Assembly (NCBI GenBank): GCA_003456125.1
Contig: DMPD01000072.1
Span: 1-6,100, forward strand
DNA length: 6,100 nucleotides
Direction of reading: 5' to 3'
Origin: Cyanobacteria bacterium UBA8156
GTDB taxonomy: Bacteria > Cyanobacteriota > Cyanobacteriia > Pseudanabaenales > Pseudanabaenaceae
In this document: piece by piece, positions 1-5,673 of the stretch
How positions within the stretch are numbered: the first letter of the stretch is position 1
Layout of the letters: each line of letters starts with the position of its first letter
Notes under the pieces: generated by a model
The model's database searches: none
Told to the model about the DNA's origin: nothing
The model's input: only the letters and a program-made list of their open reading frames with translations
Made by a program: the position numbers and the translations under genes

Positions 1-7
1 GTCGGTT

Positions 8-1366
8 ATGGGGGCTTGCGGCAAATTTTGGCGAGGGATATTCCGGCGGGCTTTGCCTTTGGGTTTGGCGATGGTCTGTGCGTTGACCCTCACGGCCTGC
101 GGCAGCAAGAGCGAGGGCCGCGCCCCCGCCCGTCGCACCGCCACCATCACCGAGGTTTCGCCGCCGGCGGAAATTCAACGGCTGAGCCGATTTTTGGATC
201 GCTACCAACCCCAAGTCCAAATTCTGACCCCGGTGGCCGATGCCGTACTGAATGCCGATACCGTAACGGTGCAACTGGCGATCGCCGATTTGCCGATTTT
301 CCGCCAGCCGGAGTTTGGGTTGGGGCCCCACATCGACGTGATTTTGGACGAGCGGGAACACCGGGAAGTATTTGACCTGAGTCAACCCCTGGTGTTTGCC
401 GATCTGGCACCGGGCACCCACACCCTCCGGGCTTTTGCTTCCCGACCCTGGCAAGAAAGTTTCAAGAACAAAGAAGCCTACGCCCAGGTGACGTTTCATA
501 TCTACGAGAAGACAGCGGAACACGCCCCGTCCCCCGATACGCCCCTCCTGGCCTACAACGGCCCCGAAGGGGAATACGGTGGCGAACCGATTTTGTTGGA
601 TTTCTACCTGCGCAATCTGCCTTTGAACCTGTCGCCCCTCGCTGAAGAAACCCCCGCCTGGCGGGTATGGGTCACCGTCGATGGCGAAAGTTTTGGGTTG
701 GATCGCTGGCAGTCGGCTTACCTCAAGGGCTGGAAACCGGGCCGCCACGTGGTGAAACTGGAGTTGCGAGACGAGGGCGATCGCCTGTTGCCGGGGCCGT
801 TCAACAGTACAGCCCGGTTGGTGACCTACAATCCCAACGGCAACGATACCCTCTCCCGGTTGCTGCGGGGGGAAACCTTGCCCGGCATCGACGCCATTGT
901 GAACCCAGATTATGCCCCACAGCCCGCCGTTGCCCCCGAGGTGGCACCCGTAACCGAGTCAGAACCCCTGCCGGCGGTATCCGAGCCGACGGTATCTGAG
1001 CCGATCGTGACCCCAGAACCTCCTGCCAAACCGGCGAAGAAAAAACGGGAACGGCCCCGCAAAAAAGCAGCCAAAGTCCTTGAAGAAACCCCAGGGGTAG
1101 AACCCCCTGCCCCGGCGGCGGCTCAACCCCCCACGGCACCCGTGACTGAACCGGTGGCCCCAGGGGAGCCCACGCCGTCCGCGGTGGCACCCGTCGCCCC
1201 AGAGCCGCAAACCGAGGCGGCTACGGAGTCCGCTACAGAGTCGGCTCCGGAGGCGGTGCCCCCCACCCTTGAAGCTGGGCCGGTGGTGGAGTCGGAAAGC
1301 GCCAAAACCGTACAAGTTCAAAAACTCCACGAGTTGCTGCAAAAACGCTTGCAGGAGAAGGGTTAG
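8..1366 (+). CDS. Predicted lipoprotein, conserved cyanobacterial-type protein of unknown function
   Basis: The 452-residue product starts with a lipoprotein signal peptide: a basic n-region (K6, R9, R13, R14), a hydrophobic core at about 15-28 and a lipobox LTAC with the lipidation cysteine at C31. It should be exported and membrane-anchored. Residues about 66-166 and 176-277 look like two related beta-rich modules. The first has GPHIDVILD then APGTHTLRAFASRPW; the second has WRVWVTVDGESF then KPGRHVVKLEL. From about residue 302 to 432 the chain is Pro/Ala/Glu/Thr-rich and probably disordered, with a strongly basic patch at 341-356 (KPAKKKRERPRKKAAK). It ends in a short amphipathic helix (432-452). 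The overall pattern resembles a conserved cyanobacterial hypothetical family I recall, but no function is known to me. ATG 8 is chosen because it gives a complete signal peptide. Only 7 bases lie upstream, so no ribosome site can be judged. The stop is one base before the sugar kinase gene. Confidence 0.88.
   Translation: MGACGKFWRGIFRRALPLGLAMVCALTLTACGSKSEGRAPARRTATITEVSPPAEIQRLSRFLDRYQPQVQILTPVADAVLNADTVTVQLAIADLPIFRQPEFGLGPHIDVILDEREHREVFDLSQPLVFADLAPGTHTLRAFASRPWQESFKNKEAYAQVTFHIYEKTAEHAPSPDTPLLAYNGPEGEYGGEPILLDFYLRNLPLNLSPLAEETPAWRVWVTVDGESFGLDRWQSAYLKGWKPGRHVVKLELRDEGDRLLPGPFNSTARLVTYNPNGNDTLSRLLRGETLPGIDAIVNPDYAPQPAVAPEVAPVTESEPLPAVSEPTVSEPIVTPEPPAKPAKKKRERPRKKAAKVLEETPGVEPPAPAAAQPPTAPVTEPVAPGEPTPSAVAPVAPEPQTEAATESATESAPEAVPPTLEAGPVVESESAKTVQVQKLHELLQKRLQEKG
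975..1004 (+). repeat. Two 15-bp tandem repeats in the lipoprotein tail
   Basis: Bases 975-989 (CGGTATCCGAGCCGA) are followed directly by 990-1004 (CGGTATCTGAGCCGA), differing at one position. They encode consecutive VSEP units. The repeat is in frame and probably arose by local slippage within the low-complexity Pro/Glu-rich tail. Confidence 0.8.
1220..1255 (+). repeat. 12-bp tandem repeats in the lipoprotein tail
   Basis: Three in-frame 12-base units lie head to tail: GCTACGGAGTCC, GCTACAGAGTCG and a degenerate GCTCCGGAGGCG. They encode ATES, ATES and APEA (residues 405-416). Like the 975-1004 repeat, they show that the tail grows by short in-frame duplication. Confidence 0.7.
1354..1360 (+). 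promoter_or_regulatory. Ribosome binding site for the PfkB kinase, inside the lipoprotein gene
   Basis: GGAGAAG at 1354-1360 lies in the last codons of the lipoprotein gene. GGAG ends 10 bases before GTG 1368. It supports GTG 1368 as the kinase start over upstream in-frame codons and suggests translational coupling. Confidence 0.6.
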
Positions 1367-1367
1367 G

Positions 1368-2315
1368 GTGGTTCGGGTTCTGTGCTTGGGGGAGGCGCTG
1401 CGCGATCGCTTTGTGGTGGGCGATCGGGAGGTGACGGCTCCAGGGGGGGCGGTGGCCAATGTGGCCGTAGCGCTGGCCAAACTGGGCATCCCGGTGGAAT
1501 TTCTCGGCTGTGTTGGCGATGACGAAATCGGCCAGGAGTTGCGTCAATCCCTACAGGATGCTGGCGTAGGAACTGCGGGTTTGCAAGTGTGCCCGGCCCC
1601 CACCCGCGAAATTCGGATTCGGGTAGATGGGGCCGGAGAACGTTCTTTTGTGGGATTTAGCGGCCCACCGGGGACGATCTACGCCGATGGGTTGTTGATG
1701 GCGGAACAGATCCCGGAAGCATTGTTTGAGGCGGCGGAATTTTTGGTGTTGGGTTCCTGCTTGTTGCCGTCGCCCATTGCCCACAAAGCCACCCAACACG
1801 CCCTACATCTGGCGGCCAAGCACTACCTAAAGGTAGTCACCGACATCAATTGGCGGTCGGTGTTTTGGCCCGATCCCACCCTGGCGGTGGCCACCGTGTT
1901 GCCCCTTTTGCACCAAACCGACTTCCTGAAGGTGAGCTACGAAGAAGCCCTGCACTTTTTGGGTACCGCCAGCCCGGCGGCGATCGCCAACCGGTTGCCC
2001 GACTTGGAGGGGGTTTTGGTGACCGATGGGGAACGGGGCGGCCGCTACTTTTTGGGCGATCGCCAAGGGGAATACCGGGCCTTTGCGGTGGAGACTGTCG
2101 ACACCACCGGGGCCGGCGATGCGTTTTTGGCCGGTTTTTTGACCCGACTCACCGAAACCCCCCTGTCCGCCCTGAGCCAGCCCCAAACGGCCCAGTCCCT
2201 GTTGAGCTATGGCGCGGCGACGGGGGCCCTGGCCACCCGCGCCTTGGGGGCCACCACGGCTTTGCCCACCGCCGCCGAAGTCACCGCTTTCCTAGAAACC
2301 GCAGCTTTGGCTTGA
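1368..2315 (+). CDS. PfkB-family carbohydrate kinase (fructokinase-like)
   Basis: This is a cytosolic ATP-dependent sugar kinase of the ribokinase/PfkB superfamily, most likely phosphorylating fructose or a similar sugar. The 315-residue length is normal for the family. GEALRD at 8-13 is the N-terminal sugar-binding strand. GGAVANVAVALAKLG (26-40) is PfkB signature 1. D159, N161 and R163 (DINWR) fit the D-x-N-x-R segment of fructokinases. VSYEE (189-193) occupies the metal/phosphate-binding position. DTTGAGDAFLAGFL (245-258) is signature 2, with the anion hole GAG and catalytic base D251. The start is GTG 1368, one base after the lipoprotein stop, with a Shine-Dalgarno sequence 10 bases upstream. 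The reading frame is open back to 1269, but that stretch overlaps the lipoprotein gene and is basic and non-family in character. Fructokinase is the favoured substrate class; related PfkB kinases for other sugars cannot be excluded from sequence alone. Confidence 0.92.
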   Translation: MVRVLCLGEALRDRFVVGDREVTAPGGAVANVAVALAKLGIPVEFLGCVGDDEIGQELRQSLQDAGVGTAGLQVCPAPTREIRIRVDGAGERSFVGFSGPPGTIYADGLLMAEQIPEALFEAAEFLVLGSCLLPSPIAHKATQHALHLAAKHYLKVVTDINWRSVFWPDPTLAVATVLPLLHQTDFLKVSYEEALHFLGTASPAAIANRLPDLEGVLVTDGERGGRYFLGDRQGEYRAFAVETVDTTGAGDAFLAGFLTRLTETPLSALSQPQTAQSLLSYGAATGALATRALGATTALPTAAEVTAFLETAALA

Positions 2316-2340
2316 CAAACCTCTGGCCACCGCCTACCTT
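2312..2340 (+). promoter_or_regulatory. Candidate sigma-70-type promoter for the PIN-like gene
   Basis: A perfect -35 hexamer TTGACA (2312-2317) includes the TGA stop of the kinase gene. After a 17-base spacer comes TACCTT (2335-2340), which keeps the T, A and final T of the -10 consensus but matches only 3 of 6 bases. A start near 2347 would leave a short leader with the GGAGG at 2351. This is a sequence match only. Confidence 0.35.
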
Positions 2341-2350
2341 GCGAAAAACG

Positions 2351-2355
2351 GGAGG
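2351..2355 (+). promoter_or_regulatory. Ribosome binding site GGAGG that decides the PIN-like gene start
   Basis: GGAGG abuts ATG 2356 with no spacer but lies 9 bases before ATG 2365. Normal Shine-Dalgarno spacing therefore favours 2365 (protein beginning MAKPYQ) over 2356. Confidence 0.75.
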
Positions 2356-2364
2356 ATGGAAGCC

Positions 2365-3039
2365 ATGGCGAAGCCCTACCAAACCAAAGTGTTTCTGTGG
2401 GATCGGGGGGCCATCACCAGCAGCGATCGCCACCTTTGGGAGCACGTCAAAACCCTTGGTGCCCCCTATTTGACGGCCGCCACATTGCAGGAACTCGAAA
2501 ACCTGGCGCGGGATGTGCCGGCGAATCGGGGGGGGGGCACCAGCGTCGAGGCCTTGGCGGACAGTTTTGTGCGGTTTTATCAGAGCAGTGGGTGGCGGTT
2601 GGCCGACACCGACGAAGGTCATCCCCAATTGCAGGTGTTTGAGGGGAACGGTCGCAAAGCCCTGGAAAACCTGGTCAGCGTCCGGGCCGCCTGGGGGCTG
2701 AGCCGGCAACACCCCCAATCCCTGACCGTGTTGGTGAGTGCCGATGCCACGCTGGTGCGCAAACTCAACGATTTAGAACTCGAAAACCTGCGGGCGGCGA
2801 CGGCCATCTCCCTCCGGGCCTGGCAAGGCAACCGCAACGCCCCGCCGGCGATCGCCCGGGCCCTGGGTCTAACCGCGGCCGCCGCTCCCGCCCGTCCTCG
2901 CCCCTCCCGCCGGCTCTCCGTGGGGCCCCTGCTGGCCATCTTGGCGCTTGGGGGCGGCATCGTTTTCTGGTACAGCCAGCCGCGCCTGTCCCAACAAATC
3001 TGGCGCACCCTCCAACAGGCCTTGCCCAAAAGCCGTTAG
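2365..3039 (+). CDS. PIN-domain-like protein with C-terminal membrane anchor
   Basis: The product is 224 residues. The N-terminal part resembles PIN-like (putative ribonuclease-fold) proteins of cyanobacteria. A hydrophobic strand ends in D13 (VFLWDRG), a second acidic cluster is at E43/E45 (LQELENLA), and a third acid is D127 at the end of a strand ([11 protein letters not shown]). That spacing fits the acidic metal site of PIN nucleases, but the match is by pattern and nuclease activity is inferred. A Pro/Arg linker (177-183, RPRPSRR) precedes one hydrophobic segment at about 186-203 and a 21-residue tail. This predicts a tail-anchored topology with the catalytic domain in the cytoplasm. 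The coding sequence contains a run of ten G at 2528-2537 encoding part of RGGG (55-58). The stop codon TAG (3037-3039) overlaps the stop of convergent dnaE-N. I do not recognise a specific gene name. Confidence 0.75.
   Translation: MAKPYQTKVFLWDRGAITSSDRHLWEHVKTLGAPYLTAATLQELENLARDVPANRGGGTSVEALADSFVRFYQSSGWRLADTDEGHPQLQVFEGNGRKALENLVSVRAAWGLSRQHPQSLTVLVSADATLVRKLNDLELENLRAATAISLRAWQGNRNAPPAIARALGLTAAAAPARPRPSRRLSVGPLLAILALGGGIVFWYSQPRLSQQIWRTLQQALPKSR
2528..2537 (+). repeat. In-frame G10 homopolymer tract
   Basis: Ten consecutive G lie within the PIN-like gene. Loss of one base would shift translation into a frame that stops at 2699-2701. Gain of one base would stop at 2640-2642. Both outcomes remove D127 and the membrane anchor. 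The next longest G runs I noted in the window are 7 bases. Confidence 0.85.
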
Positions 3040-5627
3040 GGGTTCCCGCGATAGAGCGATCGCCCCTGTTGCCAAATCTCCTCAATCGGCATCATTTCCC
3101 CCTCCACCGTCAGAAATTCGTGATCGGGGGTCGCCCAAATCTCACTGCCGTCCTCCAGTTCATAGGCAAACACCTCTTGCATTCCCCTCGCATGCCACTG
3201 GGCAATGGGCTGGCGCACAATCTGCCCTTCGGGGGTACGGCTGTAAACCTGACAAGGTAGGCGTTCCGCCACAATTTGACCGATGGGTAGGGGCCCGTAT
3301 TCCGCTGTCAACACCAACGTATCGGCGGCCAGGCAATACTCGGCAAACATCACCATTTGCTCGAACAATTCCTCGGCCACCGCCGACGGAATACCGTTTT
3401 GAGCCGCCCCATCCAAAAATTTGCTGCGTTGCTTTTCCATCTCGGCGGGTTTCTTTTTGCCCATGGCCCGCCGCAACAAATCCGCTTCGCCGAGGGTGTA
3501 CCCCGCCAAATCCTGGGCGATTTTCATGATTTGTTCCTGATACACCAAAATCGAATAGGTGTCCTTCAGGATCGGCTCCAACAGGCCATGGGCATATTCC
3601 ATGGCCTCCCGCTTGTGCTTGCGGTTGATGAATTTCGGGATCAGCCCGGCATCCAACGGCCCCGGCCGATACAACGCCAACACCGAAGAAATATCATCAA
3701 TACAAGACGGCTTCAAATCCTTCACAATTTGCCGCATCCCCGAAGATTCCAACTGAAAAATGCCTTCGAGGTCGCCCCGCGCCAGCAACTCATAGGTTTT
3801 CTGGTTTTCGAGAGTGGGGCGATCGGGCATCACCTCCGCCAAGGTGAATTCCGGTTGCTGTTGCTGAATCAGCGCCACGGTATTTTCGATAATGGTGAGG
3901 TTCCGCAGCCCCAGAAAGTCCATTTTCAAGAGCCCCAGGGACTCCAAATCCTCCATGGGGTATTGGGTGGTGACGTTGCCATCGTTGCTGCGCTGGAGGG
4001 GCACAATTTCATCGAGGGGCATGGGCGCAATCACCACGCCCGCGGCGTGCACCCCCGTGCTTTTGTTCACCCCCTCAATCCGCATGGCCATGTCCAGCCA
4101 CTGCTGGTTACGGGGTTCCTTCTCAACTTTCTCTTTGAATTCCTTGGCGGGGGTTTCCTCGGAAATCATCACCTTGAGTTTGGCTGGCTTCCCCCGCACC
4201 ACCGGAATCAGTTTTGCCATTTCGTCGGAGTCCCGGTAGGGGATCTCCAACACCCGCGCCACATCCTTCAATACCGCTTTGGAGGTGAGACGGTTAAAGG
4301 TCACGATTTGGGCTACCCGTTCCTGCCCGTACTTTTGGGTGACATACTCAATCAGTTCCCCCCGCCGCTCCATGCAAAAATCCGTATCGATGTCCGGCAT
4401 GGATTTCCGTTCCGGGTTGAGAAAGCGCTCAAATAGCAGACCGTGGTGAATGGGATCGATGTTGGTGATGCCCATGGCATAGGCCACCAACGAGCCGGCG
4501 GCCGAACCCCGACCCGGCCCCACCGGCACCCCCCGCTCCCGCGCGAACCGGATGTAGTCCCACACCACCAGAAAGTACGTGGCAAAGCCTTTCTGTTCAA
4601 TCACTTCCAGCTCCCGCAAGAGCCGTTGCTGATATTCCTCCGCGATGGCGGCCCGGGAATCCGCCCGACACCGCTCCTGCAAACCACCCCAGGCAATCTC
4701 TTCTAGGTAGGCTTCGGCGGTGTACCCCTCCGGCACCGGATAGCTGGCGGCCGTGGGGGGGCCGGATACGTCGTAGTTTTCCACCTTAGCCGCCACTTTC
4801 ACCGTGTTGGCGATCGCCCGTTCGCTGTCTTCGGGGTGCAAGTGATCGCGAAACAAAGCCCGCATTTCCGCCGCCGACTTCAGGTATTCGGTGCCGCTGT
4901 AGCGCAACCGATCCTGTTCTTGAATGGATTTGGCGGTTTGGATGCACAACAGGGCATCGTGGGCCTCCACGTCGTAGCAGGAGACGTAGTGGGCATCGTT
5001 GGTGGCAATCACTTCAATCCCCAGTTCTTGGCCGATGCGGACGATTTCCGGATTCACAATCCGGTCTTCCGGGTACCCGTGATCCTGAATTTCCAGGTAA
5101 TAATCTTCGCCAAATTCCTCTTGGTACCAAGCCGCCACGTGCCGGGCAATGTCCGGGTGCCCCTGCAAAATGGCTTGGGGCACTTCTCCGGCCATACAAC
5201 CGGAAGTGAGAATCAGCCCCTCTTTGTACTTCACCAAATACTCTTTGTTGATGCAGGGCCGGGCGAAAATGCCTTTGCCCTGAAATCCCTGCAAGTGGGA
5301 GAGGGTGGTGAGCTTCACCAGGTTTTTGTAGCCCTGGAGGTTCTTGGCCAACACCACCTGATGGTATTTGCGCTTCCGCTCTTGCTTCGTGATGTCGCCG
5401 TTGATCACGTACATCTCGTTGCCGACGATCGCCTTGAGCCCTTTGGCTTTGCAAGCGCGCAGGAGTTCCATCGCACCGTACATCACCCCGTGATCCGTCA
5501 GGGCAATGGCTTCCATCTCCAAGGCGATCGCCCGATCGATCAAATCGGGCAATTGGCTGGCCCCATCCAGCAGCGAGTACTCGGAGTGGGTATGCAAAGA
5601 GACAAACTCGGAGGCAAATTCGCTCAT
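3036..5627 (-). CDS. dnaE: DNA polymerase III alpha subunit, N-terminal part with split N-intein (DnaE-N)
   Basis: This is the N-terminal portion of the replicative polymerase, made as a precursor that must trans-splice to a separately encoded DnaE-C. It has 863 residues: 764 of extein and 99 of intein. The PHP domain comes first (H12, H14, D21, H46, E71, H89, C144, D211, H213). The C-family palm and fingers follow: [10 protein letters not shown] at 370-379, PDIDTDF at 411-417 with catalytic D414 and D416, and the third aspartate D570 in KMDFLGLR. The extein ends FAEY (761-764), the known cyanobacterial split site, within the region matching FAGYGFN of E. coli DnaE. The remaining fingers and C-terminal domains are absent, as expected. 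The start is ATG 5627, giving [18 protein letters not shown], which begins like known DnaE proteins. GTG 5672 would add 15 atypical residues. No good Shine-Dalgarno precedes either start. It lies 46 bases after amt on the same strand and converges on the PIN-like gene. Confidence 0.97.
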   Translation of the reverse strand: MSEFASEFVSLHTHSEYSLLDGASQLPDLIDRAIALEMEAIALTDHGVMYGAMELLRACKAKGLKAIVGNEMYVINGDITKQERKRKYHQVVLAKNLQGYKNLVKLTTLSHLQGFQGKGIFARPCINKEYLVKYKEGLILTSGCMAGEVPQAILQGHPDIARHVAAWYQEEFGEDYYLEIQDHGYPEDRIVNPEIVRIGQELGIEVIATNDAHYVSCYDVEAHDALLCIQTAKSIQEQDRLRYSGTEYLKSAAEMRALFRDHLHPEDSERAIANTVKVAAKVENYDVSGPPTAASYPVPEGYTAEAYLEEIAWGGLQERCRADSRAAIAEEYQQRLLRELEVIEQKGFATYFLVVWDYIRFARERGVPVGPGRGSAAGSLVAYAMGITNIDPIHHGLLFERFLNPERKSMPDIDTDFCMERRGELIEYVTQKYGQERVAQIVTFNRLTSKAVLKDVARVLEIPYRDSDEMAKLIPVVRGKPAKLKVMISEETPAKEFKEKVEKEPRNQQWLDMAMRIEGVNKSTGVHAAGVVIAPMPLDEIVPLQRSNDGNVTTQYPMEDLESLGLLKMDFLGLRNLTIIENTVALIQQQQPEFTLAEVMPDRPTLENQKTYELLARGDLEGIFQLESSGMRQIVKDLKPSCIDDISSVLALYRPGPLDAGLIPKFINRKHKREAMEYAHGLLEPILKDTYSILVYQEQIMKIAQDLAGYTLGEADLLRRAMGKKKPAEMEKQRSKFLDGAAQNGIPSAVAEELFEQMVMFAEYCLAADTLVLTAEYGPLPIGQIVAERLPCQVYSRTPEGQIVRQPIAQWHARGMQEVFAYELEDGSEIWATPDHEFLTVEGEMMPIEEIWQQGRSLYRGNP
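3039..3335 (-). other. N-terminal half of the split DnaE intein
   Basis: The last 99 residues of DnaE-N form an N-intein. It begins with the nucleophile C1 (codon 3335-3333) after extein residues AEY, and runs to a TAA stop with no homing endonuclease. Block A is [19 protein letters not shown]. Block B is ATPDHEFLT with the catalytic T69 and H72. C28 and the QWH...G.QEVF..ELEDGS core are as in the Npu/Ssp DnaE family. The half is acid-rich, which fits electrostatic capture of a basic C-intein. Differences from the family consensus as I recall it include A3-A4 in place of the usual Ser-Tyr/Gly, W67 and P70. The matching C-intein is not in this window. Confidence 0.96.
5530..5550 (-). repeat. 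Inverted repeat, 7-bp stem with 7-base loop, early in dnaE
   Basis: GCCCGAT (5530-5536) and ATCGGGC (5544-5550) are exact inverted copies. In the dnaE mRNA they could form a hairpin about 80-100 bases after the start codon. The left arm overlaps the end of a HIP1 site. It may simply reflect codon content. Confidence 0.45.
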
Positions 5628-5673
5628 GGCGGGGAGCAGCAAAGGTGGTTCCAGTGTACTCCCCACTTCCACG
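5628..5673 (-). other. Short amt-dnaE intergenic leader
   Basis: These 46 bases separate the amt stop from the dnaE start. They hold an exact 6-base inverted repeat, GGGGAG (5631-5636) and CTCCCC (5659-5664). In the mRNA the CTCCCC strand lies four bases upstream of the ATG. There is no purine-rich Shine-Dalgarno sequence, no clear promoter and no terminator with a T-run, so read-through from amt is possible. Confidence 0.4.

Noticed and set aside
1269..1367. Upstream extension of the kinase to ATG 1269
   Set aside because: The added 33 residues overlap the lipoprotein gene, are basic and unlike PfkB N-termini; GTG 1368 has a well-spaced ribosome site.
1443..1449. G7 run in the kinase gene (and G7 at 4755-4761 in dnaE) as slippage tracts
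   Set aside because: Seven G in GC-rich coding sequence is unremarkable and both lie in essential conserved regions.
959..1489. - strand open frame opposite the lipoprotein tail and kinase start
   Set aside because: Arg/Gly-rich translation of the Pro/Ala-rich tail in another frame; it crosses two real genes.
2356..2364. ATG 2356 as the PIN-like gene start
   Set aside because: GGAGG is directly adjacent with no spacer; ATG 2365 has a proper 9-base spacing.
3036..3335. dnaE as a truncated pseudogene or frameshift
   Set aside because: The stop falls after a complete N-intein with C1, T69 and H72 intact and the expected AEY extein junction, so this is the normal split-gene form.
3357..4436. 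Long + strand open frame (359 codons) antisense to dnaE-N
   Set aside because: It mirrors the dnaE coding frame in a GC-rich gene. Its product is rich in His, Leu, Arg and Pro with no family features and no plausible ribosome site.
5628..5672. Start of dnaE at GTG 5672
   Set aside because: It would add 15 residues not typical of DnaE, with no Shine-Dalgarno sequence; ATG 5627 gives the expected N-terminus.
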